Shown piece after piece: positions 1 through 8,807 of a stretch of 13,405 nt of DNA. The notes below the pieces were generated by a model, which was not told where the DNA came from, made no database searches, and saw nothing but the letters and a program-made list of their open reading frames with translations. Numbering within the stretch: position 1 is the first letter of the stretch; every line of letters begins with the position of its first letter. Made by a program: the position numbers and the translations under genes. Origin of the DNA: an uncultured Cellvibrio sp. (lineage in GTDB: Bacteria > Pseudomonadota > Gammaproteobacteria > Pseudomonadales > Cellvibrionaceae); assembly GCA_946482345.1 (NCBI GenBank), contig CAMLRJ010000038.1, positions 1 through 13,405 on the forward strand, given 5' to 3'.

Positions 1-587
1 CATATGGAATACGTGGGTGCCGAACTGCGTAGTAAACCATCAAGTAAATATGGATAAGCCTGATCTGGCTTTGTAATGCCATTATGAAATGGTAAAACCA
101 AGCCGTTCACTCCTGCAGATTTTGTTTGAGGTGGCGCTTGAATGGCCGATTCCACATTAATTTTTTGCTTATTAATTTCCACGGACAACTCATCTAGTAA
201 CATTTGTCCATCCAGGGCAGAGAGTGCCAAGTCTTCAATTCGAGTAAACCAATTGTCTTGTTGAATTAAGGAAAAGGGATTTGCTGTGGTTGTTATTCGG
301 GTCGCAATACTGAAAGGAAAGTATCTGCCAACTCTATCTACACTTGGCAAAATAATGCCAGCCCAGTAGTGACGGTCAAAAATACCATCGGTGAATACAA
401 AGCGCCAAATGGGGCTTGTTAAATAAATATCCAGCCAGTCGTCGCCTAGCTCTTGTTGGCTGTTGGCGATAAAACCTTGCAGCCATGCATCCCAAGCATT
501 AATAAAGTGGCTGGGAAGATCTCGATAAATAAAATCGCCATGTGCAGGTAGCTTGCCAAATAGCCCTACATCATTAGTTTTTATCAT
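1..587 (-). CDS. tagF: TagF, T6SS post-translational regulator (3' end cut by window edge)
   Basis: At least 195 codons are open from an ATG at 587-585 to the left edge, with no stop. The N-terminus reads GLFGKLPAHGDFIYR (residues 8-22), followed by a W-A-G-I-I-L-P-S-x-D-R-x-G-R-Y-F-P segment near residues 75-91. Both are hallmarks of the TagF/ImpM family (DUF2094), so the call rests on visible motifs. In P. aeruginosa, TagF restrains T6SS assembly post-translationally through the FHA-domain protein, and in some bacteria it is fused to the phosphatase PppA. Its ATG overlaps the tssM stop codon by one base (TAATG), so translation is probably coupled to tssM. It is the last gene of the leftward block inside the window. 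Whether a PppA domain follows cannot be seen. Confidence 0.93.
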   Translation of the reverse strand, partial: MIKTNDVGLFGKLPAHGDFIYRDLPSHFINAWDAWLQGFIANSQQELGDDWLDIYLTSPIWRFVFTDGIFDRHYWAGIILPSVDRVGRYFPFSIATRITTTANPFSLIQQDNWFTRIEDLALSALDGQMLLDELSVEINKQKINVESAIQAPPQTKSAGVNGLVLPFHNGITKPDQAYPYLLDGLLRSSAPTYSI

Positions 588-3500
588 TAAATTGTCTCCG
601 GGCAATGGAATCTATTTAATAATTCGTTTTTAAAGGGGTTGTTGATACTGGTGGCGCGCCCTTCAAAGACAATTTTTCGGGGGGCATTCGTATCGTTGCT
701 GGCGGTTTCATGCATAAAGGTAATTTTGTAAATATTGGACTGTGGTGTGGCTTCAATATGCGCAGAATCCATTAAATGAAACCAAGCCCAGGGCCCGCTA
801 AATGAACGATCGATTTGGCTGCCGCGTAAATCTTCAAAAATTAAACGAATACGGCGATTATCATTATCTCCGGACCAATTGACTGACTTCCAAAATTTTG
901 GGCCGTGATTATAAGACAAGCGTTGGTCGCCCATATCCAGGGTAAATACCGCATCTTCTTTATTCATGAAAAAAGGACGCAACTCTAAATTAATACTCGG
1001 GGTTTCCGGATTTTCCTTGAAGAAAACATCGCGTATTTTTGAGCCTAATGCTAACTGGCCTATTGTTGTATTGGAGAAGCCTATACTGTAGCCATCAACG
1101 CTGCGGCTTTGCCATGGGCCGCGCTTATCGATAAAAGGCTCTATAAATTCTTTTTGAAACTGATCTAGTGTGCCTTGCGGTTTAAAGAAGCTGCTGAAAT
1201 CTAGCAATGCCAGCTCATCACTGGAGTGGCTATTCAGCGGGTAACGACCGGCCAGTACTTGGCTATAAGGTTGAAACACTCGAGCGCGCCACTCTTTGGC
1301 AACATGGCTATGGGCGGATTGTAAAATTAATCGCCAACTTTCATCGCCAATAGAGTTAAGCCAACGTTGTACCGGTTCAGGGCTGCTTTTAGAAAATGCC
1401 TTAAGGGTAGAAATGGCATTACTGGTGCTGGACTGATAGCGCGCCTTGGCTATTTCAAATGACTTTTGCTCCATATCAGGCGCCAGAGCAATTTCTTGAA
1501 TAAAATTTTGTAGGGCACCAAGTTGTTGTAAGGTTGTGGTAATCGGTGCGGGGCCGCGGGAGTTGGGGGTAACTAGATGGTGCAGCGGCGCAAAGCGTTT
1601 ATCTACACTGGTGCCCTCTACCTGAGTCACCAAGTAATCCAGGGCTTTATCTGCCATGCCACCAGTCACTTTATCGGCTGCTGTTTGCACAACGGGAGGT
1701 GTTAATTGGGTGTTGGTTTTGGTGACATCAAGAATACTGGCAAGGGGTGAGTAGACCGGATCTGTAAGGGTTCGCAACGCTTGATTTAATTCCTGAATAT
1801 TGCCAAAACGTTTAATGCTTAGTTTGTCGAGGATATTGGCCCAGATACTGGTGTATTCAGCAAGGTATAGTGAGGTGACATCAAGACTTACTTTTTCGGG
1901 GTCTTCTAGCAACAGTTGACTGGCAGCATTATCGCGATCTGCCAAAACCCACTCATCATCACCCACCAGTGCAAATAGGGGGGAATCCTTGGATAAATCC
2001 AACGCTTTATAACCTTGAAGGGTAAACAGCAGGGGGATGGTAAATTCTTCTTGGTTATTGCTGTCTAGGTTAAATGCCGTTCGCGCAGGCTCGCCAATTG
2101 CATTAAGCAGGTTTACTGGTTGATTAAATTGTGGGTCTGCTTTGATGCGACGGTAAATTCGTTGAGCCACTGGAATGCTCAGTAATATGCTGCGGGTTTG
2201 ATTGACCAAGCTTTGATTTAGTATTGCTGGAGCTGGATCGATAAGCAACAGTTGATCCATATGTTTTTTTAGATCAAGTTTTTCTTGGCTGTCCTTGGGG
2301 AAATTTTTATTCCAATGGTTTGTGAACCAATTTTTTAATGCGGCCTTATCCTTTTTGTCGGTAACCTTGAACATCATGTAAAGCCGGAAGTTATTGTAAA
2401 GTTCCTGGTCTGGTCGACCCTGTTGCAACTCTTGCTCCATAGTTTTTAGTAAGTAGGGTTGAAAAAGTTCAACCAGTTTTTCTTGATAGAGCGAGTCAGC
2501 GCTGCGATCAATATTGTCGTTATAGAGCCCCAGGCTGGCAAGCATAGGGTGAGCATCCTTATCATAGACGCTACTGGCGTTATAAAGCGAATTGAGAGCT
2601 TTTAATAGATCTTCGTTAGAGTTGCTCCATGAGGTAAGTTTGGATTCTATATTTTTATAATTTTTTACTTCGGCTTGTACATCGTTAATGTACATATTGC
2701 TTCGTGTGACACTGCCGCTCCACAGTAACAATACACCGCCGGTAACTAGAGTTGCTGCTGTATAGGCTGCTGTACGTAGCAGGCGAATGATGCGTTCATA
2801 ACGTTGATTTGTGCCAACCAGCTCAGATTCCGGAAAAATTACTTCACGGAAGAGACGCGAAATAAAATAACTGCGGCCACGGCTGGTATTGCTGGCATTT
2901 GCTTCGCGTGAAAAGCCAAAATTGGCAGCAATAGATGTCATTAAACGGTCAATCGGTGTGCCATCTTGAGTGCCACTGGAAAAATAAACACCACGTAAGT
3001 ATGGTTGCAATTGAAAGCGATTGGGGGCAAAGGCGCGTTTAATGAAGTCTTCTGCCAGATTCATGGCATTTTCCATTTGCAATGGAAAGCCTTCAATAGC
3101 GGAGCAGCGTTGAGTGTCTCGCTCTTGATGCATGCGCCAGAGTACGCGTTCGTTCAGACGGGTAAGAAGTTTAGTAAATTCGTGCTTAAGAAAATCGAAA
3201 TCCGGGCTCTGTGATCCCTTGGGGGCATTGGGTAAAGATACCCCCCAAACCTGCTCTCGGTCTTCACGACCAAGATCCTCAAAAAATTCACTAAAGCCTG
3301 ACACTAAATCGGTTTTGGTGAACATCACGTATATAGGAAAGCGAATCTCTAGCTTATCCATAAGTTCATCGAGGCGATTGCGTATGGTTTTGGCGTGAAG
3401 TGCTCGCTCCTCTTCAGATTGCAGTAGTAAGTCCTGTAAGCTAATAGCTACGATGGCGCCATTAATGGGGCGGCGGCGGCGATTACGTTTAAGTAAATAT

Positions 3501-4135
3501 AAAAAGCCTTCCCAGGCAGAGCTATCAATAACCTTATGGCTATCTTGTGTGGTGTAACGACCCGCGGTATCAATTAATACGGCTTCGTTAGTAAACCACC
3601 AATCACAATTGCGTGTTCCGCCTACACCTTGTAGTGCTCCTTTACCAAATTCGCTTGCCAGGGGAAATTCCAGGCCAGAATTGACAAGTGCGGTAGTTTT
3701 TCCAGAGCCTGGTGGGCCTACAATAATGTACCAAGGGAGCTGATAGAGTGCTTTCTTCCTGCCTTTATCGCGAAACTTGAGTTTGTTAAGCGTTTCTAAT
3801 GCAGATTGAAAGCGTTGGTTCAATTGCGCTACTTCATCTGCCGCTTGATCGCTTGCGTGATCGCCTAAACCTGATGCGTTGATTTGCTGTAAGTCGGTTA
3901 CCAGTGCTTTGTTGTTTCGGCTATTTTGTATTTGACGAATCAGGCCGGCAAATAACCAGATAATTACAATAAACATTATCACCATGGTACGTAATATAGG
4001 TGTAGCAAGTGGAGCATTGTTGTCTTCCCCAAATTTTATTTGGGGTCCGGCAAACCAAATTAGTAAGGCAATACAGATCAATCCCAAAATGGAAATAACC
4101 AAAGGGTTAATAAAAAATTGTCCTAGTTTTTTCAT
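587..4135 (-). CDS. tssM: TssM (IcmF-like) inner-membrane component of the T6SS membrane complex
   Basis: This 1182-residue protein has the normal IcmF/TssM length and layout. Two membrane segments lie at about residues 13-30 and 48-66. A cytoplasmic NTPase-like domain follows, with Walker A GPPGSGKT (140-147), a DTAG motif (189-192) and TKTD (273-276). A third membrane segment (about 456-473) precedes a long periplasmic domain that in known systems contacts the lipoprotein TssJ. With TssL and TssJ it forms the trans-envelope channel complex. The intact Walker A suggests nucleotide binding, though TssM proteins differ in whether they need it. The start is the ATG at 4135, directly before the first membrane segment. 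Its AGGA Shine-Dalgarno element (4137-4140) is only one base from the ATG, which is unusually tight. An 82-bp gap separates it from tssL, and its stop overlaps the tagF start. Confidence 0.97.
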   Translation of the reverse strand: MKKLGQFFINPLVISILGLICIALLIWFAGPQIKFGEDNNAPLATPILRTMVIMFIVIIWLFAGLIRQIQNSRNNKALVTDLQQINASGLGDHASDQAADEVAQLNQRFQSALETLNKLKFRDKGRKKALYQLPWYIIVGPPGSGKTTALVNSGLEFPLASEFGKGALQGVGGTRNCDWWFTNEAVLIDTAGRYTTQDSHKVIDSSAWEGFLYLLKRNRRRRPINGAIVAISLQDLLLQSEEERALHAKTIRNRLDELMDKLEIRFPIYVMFTKTDLVSGFSEFFEDLGREDREQVWGVSLPNAPKGSQSPDFDFLKHEFTKLLTRLNERVLWRMHQERDTQRCSAIEGFPLQMENAMNLAEDFIKRAFAPNRFQLQPYLRGVYFSSGTQDGTPIDRLMTSIAANFGFSREANASNTSRGRSYFISRLFREVIFPESELVGTNQRYERIIRLLRTAAYTAATLVTGGVLLLWSGSVTRSNMYINDVQAEVKNYKNIESKLTSWSNSNEDLLKALNSLYNASSVYDKDAHPMLASLGLYNDNIDRSADSLYQEKLVELFQPYLLKTMEQELQQGRPDQELYNNFRLYMMFKVTDKKDKAALKNWFTNHWNKNFPKDSQEKLDLKKHMDQLLLIDPAPAILNQSLVNQTRSILLSIPVAQRIYRRIKADPQFNQPVNLLNAIGEPARTAFNLDSNNQEEFTIPLLFTLQGYKALDLSKDSPLFALVGDDEWVLADRDNAASQLLLEDPEKVSLDVTSLYLAEYTSIWANILDKLSIKRFGNIQELNQALRTLTDPVYSPLASILDVTKTNTQLTPPVVQTAADKVTGGMADKALDYLVTQVEGTSVDKRFAPLHHLVTPNSRGPAPITTTLQQLGALQNFIQEIALAPDMEQKSFEIAKARYQSSTSNAISTLKAFSKSSPEPVQRWLNSIGDESWRLILQSAHSHVAKEWRARVFQPYSQVLAGRYPLNSHSSDELALLDFSSFFKPQGTLDQFQKEFIEPFIDKRGPWQSRSVDGYSIGFSNTTIGQLALGSKIRDVFFKENPETPSINLELRPFFMNKEDAVFTLDMGDQRLSYNHGPKFWKSVNWSGDNDNRRIRLIFEDLRGSQIDRSFSGPWAWFHLMDSAHIEATPQSNIYKITFMHETASNDTNAPRKIVFEGRATSINNPFKNELLNRFHCPETI

Positions 4136-4217
4136 GTCCTGTTACTTATCCGAAATTTGTTGTAGGTATGCCGAGATTTTCTTTAGACGGTTGTAGGTTT
4201 ATTCCCTCGGCAGGCAT
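4136..4217 (-). other. tssL-tssM intergenic spacer with an inverted repeat
   Basis: This 82-bp gap is longer than most junctions in the block. It contains a perfect 7-bp inverted repeat (TGCCGAG at 4169-4175 and CTCGGCA at 4206-4212) with a 30-base loop. A direct repeat TTGTAGGT lies at about 4159-4166 and again near 4191-4198. No T-tract follows the stem on the transcribed strand, so it is not a clear terminator. It could be an mRNA processing or folding element, or chance. Confidence 0.25.
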
Positions 4218-5102
4218 CTATTCTTCAGATTGCTGGTTATTACCTTGTCTTATGTGATCAAGCTCTTGAGCTACTGGCTGTGAGCTGGAATAAAGCCAAT
4301 AGCGCAATCCGCTGTAGCTAAAAAATAAAATAGCCAACATAAGTGCAGCAACAAACCAGAGTGGTAAAAATTCAGTGAGCTGGTTTTTACTTCTGCCTAA
4401 TCCTGCCCAGCAGGATGATAGAGATCTTTCGTATTCGCCACGATAGCGGCGAATAATAGAGAATAGTTCATCGCGTAACTGATTTAGTGCCTCTTTACCA
4501 CGTGGATTGAGGCGATAACGACCTTCAAAACCCAGGCTTATACAAACATAAAATAATTCGATTAAATCTAAGTTTTCACTAGGTGTTTGGCAGAGCTTTT
4601 CAAGAATTAAAAAAGATTTTTCGCCCCCGGATGTTTCACCGTGAAAAACGCTTAATAAAGTTCGTTGTGCCCAAGGGCTTTCTGATCCCCATGGCGTATT
4701 TAATACGGCCTCATCCAGTACCGAACACATGAGGTATCTGGCTGACAGCAGTTGTTCTTGACGTAATCCAAGATCACGCAAGCGAGCCTCAAATTCACGA
4801 ATTTCGTTTTGTAAGCGTTGATGCAGGCTGCCTACATCTGTATGACGGGCGCTGGATCGTGTTTTAGAAAATACGGCAATTAATCGGCTGGCAGCATTTA
4901 TAATAGGATTAAGGCCATGTTTGGCATTAAATGTCTCGGTGCTTGATGCGTAGTCCCGTGAGAGAGGGGGGCGTGCTTGGGCTTCGTAATTCTCCCGAGC
5001 AGCCTGAGGGCTGCGGCCACCTGGGGTGGGGCGCATAGTGGTCCTTTCCCCTCCAGGCATTGGTTGCTTAAAAACGGTTTTATCGAAATCTCTGCCTGAC
5101 AT
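4218..5102 (-). CDS. tssL: TssL (DotU-like) inner-membrane protein, short form without OmpA domain
   Basis: This 294-residue protein has a proline-rich N-terminal tail (residues 1-50), then the DotU/TssL cytoplasmic domain with ARYLMCSVLDEAVLNTPWG (121-139), SVFHGETSGGEKSF (151-164) and ELFYVCISLGFEGRYR (182-197). One C-terminal transmembrane helix (about 247-266) follows, with a tail of under 30 residues. It is thus a tail-anchored partner of TssM in the membrane complex and a docking point for TssK. The ATG at 5102 is chosen because AAGGA (5109-5113) sits 6 bases before it; an in-frame TTG at 5117 gives a longer reading but lacks a comparable site. P. aeruginosa TssL1 carries a C-terminal peptidoglycan-binding OmpA-like domain, and none is present here. 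The stop is TAG at 4220-4218. Confidence 0.95.
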   Translation of the reverse strand: MSGRDFDKTVFKQPMPGGERTTMRPTPGGRSPQAARENYEAQARPPLSRDYASSTETFNAKHGLNPIINAASRLIAVFSKTRSSARHTDVGSLHQRLQNEIREFEARLRDLGLRQEQLLSARYLMCSVLDEAVLNTPWGSESPWAQRTLLSVFHGETSGGEKSFLILEKLCQTPSENLDLIELFYVCISLGFEGRYRLNPRGKEALNQLRDELFSIIRRYRGEYERSLSSCWAGLGRSKNQLTEFLPLWFVAALMLAILFFSYSGLRYWLYSSSQPVAQELDHIRQGNNQQSEE

Positions 5103-5203
5103 GATTATTCCTTGCAAAGGTTTGCGGGCAAATTAATTACTGTGGCTAATTATGGGAACGTACGTGACATATTTTCCCTTGCTATCCGCGTAACAGTCGT
5201 TTT
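5103..5203 (-). other. tssK-tssL intergenic spacer
   Basis: This 101-bp spacer is AT-rich and holds the tssL ribosome-binding site (AAGGA, 5109-5113). A TAATTA pair (5134-5139 and 5147-5152) is separated by seven bases, and a small palindrome ACGTACGT lies at 5158-5165. No convincing -35/-10 pair or terminator was found. An internal promoter for tssL-tssM-tagF is possible but not shown by the sequence. Confidence 0.2.
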
Positions 5204-6538
5204 TTATTGACGTATCGCCCAAAATTCGAGCTCAATGCCTGGGAAGTCGCCCCCCAGATGTAGTGCAAAACCTCCAGATTGCTTTAACTCTTTCCAGAAG
5301 TCGCTGTGCCTATCCAGCTCGAAATAGCAGTAACCTGAACGAAATGGGATTTGCCGTGGCGCTACCGGTAATGGGCGTAAAGCGATGCCAGGCATGGCTG
5401 CATTTACCAATTCCCTGATGCGTTCTACAGGGCCAATTTTAATTTGTGCTGGTAGGCGTGTGCGAACTAGTTCCTCCTGCATATCGGCGCGCACAGCCAA
5501 GACGTAAGTGGCTGTTCCTACCAGGGTGCGATCAGCAATTTCGGATACACGAATGCCATATTTTTTCTCTATCAAGGGCAAGGCGATAGCAGTTTGCTCG
5601 TATACCATGGTTAGGTATTCACGAAGGGTACTGATAACAGGTGCAAATGTTTGTTGTAAATTATCGTGGAGATAGTCTGGAAATTTAGGAGGGCGTTTAT
5701 TTTTGGTTACAAAAGTGGATAGTTCCCCGGCTAATTGTATTAGTTCACCAAACAGGGGTTGCGGATGAATATTTTTGACACTGCCCAAATGCTTTATATA
5801 AGGCTCTATACGATTGATTAATTGCAATAACATATAATCTGCAATTTCTGCCGTTCCCCCCCGGCGCGAATCGGCTAAACGCCCGGCAATTGCCTCCGCT
5901 CTATGATGTAAAAGCCCCACCAGCTCATTTACAAAGCCGCTAAGTTTTGGCGAAGCCTGAAGTTCAAGGCTGGTTGGCAGATAATTTTCATCCAGTAAAA
6001 TATTTTTATCGTCGCGAGACTCTGCGATTCTTAATAGTCCTATGCATACATAACCACTGGAATCATCGCTTTCCAGTAGTAAACGCATACGCAATTTTGC
6101 CACTTCTACAGGGTGGTCTTCACCTCCGTCTCGGGAGCTGTCGCGAATAGGAACCTCTGTGGGGAAGTAACGTGCCAAGGCTTGAGTGCTTTCCTTTTTT
6201 TGCACATCTACTGAGCCATGACGGCGCACTGGAACTGCTAGGTAAACCAATGTGTTATGCAGTCCGGTGGGAATATCCAGAACTGGTGGTGCTTCATCTA
6301 TATCAGGGAAGCTAAACGGGGTTCCGTCGGGAAATATACCCTGTCCTTTTTGCAAAGAGATTTTCCCCAGGCGTAATAGGTGTTGATCCAGTTCGATATG
6401 TTGTAATCCCCAGGATAGATCCCCCAGAGGCCTGCATTTTCGTTGTATATAGCTTTCAAAATATCTATCTTGTTGTTGAAAATGTTGGGGATTGATGAAC
6501 ATCCCTTCTGACCATATAACCTTGCTTTCAAGAGACAT
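5204..6538 (-). CDS. tssK: TssK, T6SS baseplate-to-membrane-complex adaptor
   Basis: This 444-residue protein matches the usual TssK length. It opens with the family signature W-S-E-G-M-F-I-N-P-Q-H-F-Q-Q-Q (residues 9-23). The C-terminal part contains RADMQEELVRTRLPAQIKIGP and ends in GIELEFWAIRQ, as expected for the TssK/ImpJ/VasE family. TssK trimers connect the TssF-TssG baseplate wedges to the cytoplasmic domains of TssL and TssM. The ATG at 6538 is preceded by AAGGA about ten bases upstream, and only 21 bp separate it from tssJ, supporting cotranscription. A run of seven C (5856-5862, G on the coding strand) lies inside the gene and encodes an Arg-Gly-Gly segment. Confidence 0.97.
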   Translation of the reverse strand: MSLESKVIWSEGMFINPQHFQQQDRYFESYIQRKCRPLGDLSWGLQHIELDQHLLRLGKISLQKGQGIFPDGTPFSFPDIDEAPPVLDIPTGLHNTLVYLAVPVRRHGSVDVQKKESTQALARYFPTEVPIRDSSRDGGEDHPVEVAKLRMRLLLESDDSSGYVCIGLLRIAESRDDKNILLDENYLPTSLELQASPKLSGFVNELVGLLHHRAEAIAGRLADSRRGGTAEIADYMLLQLINRIEPYIKHLGSVKNIHPQPLFGELIQLAGELSTFVTKNKRPPKFPDYLHDNLQQTFAPVISTLREYLTMVYEQTAIALPLIEKKYGIRVSEIADRTLVGTATYVLAVRADMQEELVRTRLPAQIKIGPVERIRELVNAAMPGIALRPLPVAPRQIPFRSGYCYFELDRHSDFWKELKQSGGFALHLGGDFPGIELEFWAIRQ

Positions 6539-6559
6539 AGACTCTAAATCCTTGGCGAT

Positions 6560-7075
6560 TTATTTTTTAATCAATGTTAAGGTTTTCCCGGCAATTTGGA
6601 TGCTTGCCTGGTTGCGAATTACATTATTTTCTGTGACCGGGAATACTACTTTGTATGATGATTCTGGATATTGGGAAAATTCTGCATAAATGGCGATATA
6701 TCGTACGCCAGGATTAAGTACAAATCGCTCTACACGAGACTCCCCAGGGGCAAAAGCCTTTAGTTGTTGTTTGCTAATAATATCTGCACCAAAAATCTCT
6801 TGATCTCGCTCAAAAATATCAATGAAGTCTGTTTTTTCGAAAATTTGAGCAGACTTTAATTGATAAAAGCGAATAAATAGCGGCGATGGTTGATTGTTGT
6901 CATCTGGATTAATATCGGTCGCGACATTGAATGATAGCTTCAGATCTGTGTCTAAATTGAGCATGCTACCGACTTTGCTTTTTGAAGATGAGCATCCGGA
7001 TAATCCTGGTGCAAGCAATACCAACACCAAGCTGGTCACTAGTAATCTTGAGGCTATTAAAAAGGCTTTATTCAT
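6560..7075 (-). CDS. tssJ: TssJ, T6SS outer-membrane lipoprotein
   Basis: This 171-residue protein has a lipoprotein signal peptide: a basic N-terminus, a hydrophobic stretch (about residues 11-24) and the lipobox L-S-G-C with the acylated cysteine at 28. The mature part has the SciN/TssJ pattern, including PLFIRFYQLKS, DFIDIFERDQEIFGAD and a C-terminal strand region with YIAIYAEF. TssJ anchors the membrane complex to the outer membrane and binds the periplasmic domain of TssM. The start at 7075 has AAAGGA (7084-7089) eight bases upstream, inside the end of tagH. The first eight bases of tssJ overlap the tagH 3' end (7068-7075), so the two are probably translationally coupled. Confidence 0.95.
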   Translation of the reverse strand: MNKAFLIASRLLVTSLVLVLLAPGLSGCSSSKSKVGSMLNLDTDLKLSFNVATDINPDDNNQPSPLFIRFYQLKSAQIFEKTDFIDIFERDQEIFGADIISKQQLKAFAPGESRVERFVLNPGVRYIAIYAEFSQYPESSYKVVFPVTENNVIRNQASIQIAGKTLTLIKK

Positions 7076-8726
7076 GTGGGTTATCCTTTGTTCTTGAGGC
7101 TACCAAACGGCGTAATTGATCCTCATAAGCAGTCACAAATTGACTGCCAAATAAGTGTTGGAATGAGTGATCCATGTTGTCAGTTAGGCTTTGGTAATAG
7201 TCTTGGTAACAGTTCCAATATTTAGTTTTTTGCATGCCGGGCAGTAAGCCGCTTTTGGTTTGTTTGGCAAAACTGGCGGCTAAGGGTTCTGGGTTAAAAC
7301 GATCTATTATGGAATCGAATCCAGCACGAATTCCTGCAATCATAGCCAGTTGGTGCTCGGCGATCTCTTGGAAGCCTTCTCGAAATGCCTGGGTTGGCCG
7401 CTTGAATGCGTTAGATTTTTTTAGGAATAAATTTTCTAGCGCATCATCAACATTTACTGAAAATTTAAGTGGATTATTTTCCACGGGTTGAATGGTGGTG
7501 ACATTCATTCGAAATTCATTTTTGATGTTGGCGCGCGAGCGTAAAACGCCGAGCATGCCATCAACTATTTCACGTAATAACTTTCCAGAAAGCTCTTCAA
7601 TTTCGGCAATATCAGATGTGGTGAGGCGTGATTTATCCAGCCCCAAGGCATCAATCAAGCGCGACGAACCTGATATTGTTGTGTGGGGGGCTAATGATGC
7701 TTCACTGGGAGCATTGCCATGATGCGGCGCAGGCGTAGGCATAGGCACATTGGGGTTACGTAAAAGTTGATTTTGCATGACCTCTATGGCAGCCAGGCGT
7801 TCGGCCAAAGGGACCCGTTCTTTTAACCCCGGAGTGGGGTGTTTTTGCGGGTTCTCATTCTTTGGCGCGTTTGACTGTGTAAATGCGGGCTGATTTTTTG
7901 TCTCCTGTGGCCAAATCCCTTGTGTGACGTGAGATGAGGGGATTGGTATTGTCGGTTGAGCGGCCAATAAATCCTCAGCCCAATCTTCGGGTATAACACT
8001 TTCTTGTGTGCTGCTCGGCCAGTCTATCGCTTGATCTAAAGATGGGCTCAGATCCACAGCAGTAAAGGGGGCGGGCGCTGCTGCTGTTGCGGGTGTACAT
8101 CCCAAGAAATCATCTAGCGATTTGTTGTTCGCTTCAGGGGTGTTTACCAAGCCCTGGCGGGCAAAGGGAGAGCTTGAGGGGTGTGCTGATATGGAGTCAA
8201 ATGGAGATTGGGCAGTTTGCTCATCCCAGAGTGCCAGGGGGTCATTTTGTTGTTGTTCAAAAAAATATGGGGATGCATTTTGAGCGGGGGCATCAATTGA
8301 GTGTGTAATTTTTGAAAAAAATGAATCGCCATCAGTATTTGCGGCAGGAAAATCAAAAGGAGAGGAGCTCTCAAAAGCAGGTGTATGGGGGTTCTCCAAT
8401 GAAACAGAAAACCGATAGTCTCCTAAATCTATGAAATCACCATTGTTCAATGCCATACGGCTGCCGCGGCCAATAGGTTCCATAGATCCGTTGATAAAGG
8501 TGCCATTTGTACTGCGATCTAAAATAAAAAACTGATTTTCAGCAAAAGTAATTTCGCAGTGACATGATGATAGAAACTTATCGGGGTCGGGCAATACCCA
8601 GGTATTGGTGTCTGCTCGTCCCAGGGTGCCGCCACTTTGGTTAAATGTATGATTTTTATAAGAAGGGGAGATTCCCTCGGGGGCTTTTATCAATCTGAGT
8701 CGCAAAGACATATTACATAAACCCAT
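7068..8726 (-). CDS. tagH: TagH/Fha, FHA-domain T6SS scaffold and regulator
   Basis: This 552-residue protein has three parts. An N-terminal forkhead-associated domain (about residues 8-110) shows G-R (36-37), S-x-x-H (53-56) and N-G-T (74-76), the residues that bind phosphothreonine. A long low-complexity linker (about 110-350) is rich in Pro, Ala, Ser, Thr, Gln and Asn. A conserved C-terminal domain (about 354-545) is typical of the T6SS FHA family and includes ELSGKLLREIVDGMLGVLRSR. In P. aeruginosa the counterpart Fha1 is phosphorylated by PpkA, dephosphorylated by PppA and restrained by TagF. The ATG at 8726 has a GGA five bases upstream; the in-frame ATG at 8711 (MSLRLRL) also fits the family and cannot be excluded. 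It is the first gene of the leftward block. Confidence 0.93.
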   Translation of the reverse strand: MGLCNMSLRLRLIKAPEGISPSYKNHTFNQSGGTLGRADTNTWVLPDPDKFLSSCHCEITFAENQFFILDRSTNGTFINGSMEPIGRGSRMALNNGDFIDLGDYRFSVSLENPHTPAFESSSPFDFPAANTDGDSFFSKITHSIDAPAQNASPYFFEQQQNDPLALWDEQTAQSPFDSISAHPSSSPFARQGLVNTPEANNKSLDDFLGCTPATAAAPAPFTAVDLSPSLDQAIDWPSSTQESVIPEDWAEDLLAAQPTIPIPSSHVTQGIWPQETKNQPAFTQSNAPKNENPQKHPTPGLKERVPLAERLAAIEVMQNQLLRNPNVPMPTPAPHHGNAPSEASLAPHTTISGSSRLIDALGLDKSRLTTSDIAEIEELSGKLLREIVDGMLGVLRSRANIKNEFRMNVTTIQPVENNPLKFSVNVDDALENLFLKKSNAFKRPTQAFREGFQEIAEHQLAMIAGIRAGFDSIIDRFNPEPLAASFAKQTKSGLLPGMQKTKYWNCYQDYYQSLTDNMDHSFQHLFGSQFVTAYEDQLRRLVASRTKDNPHE

Positions 8727-8807
8727 TTCATTCCATGTGGATTAGGTAATTCATGTTAACGGGGGCAAGGGGTTCCCGCGCTTAAGGATAAATTACTGTA
8801 AAACTGG

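Noticed and set aside
5158..5165. ACGTACGT palindrome upstream of tssL
   Set aside because: Eight-base palindromes are common by chance and nothing around it supports a function.
6298..6531. 77-codon minus-strand frame overlapping the 5' part of tssK
   Set aside because: It is an alternative frame within tssK, whose own frame carries the conserved family signature.
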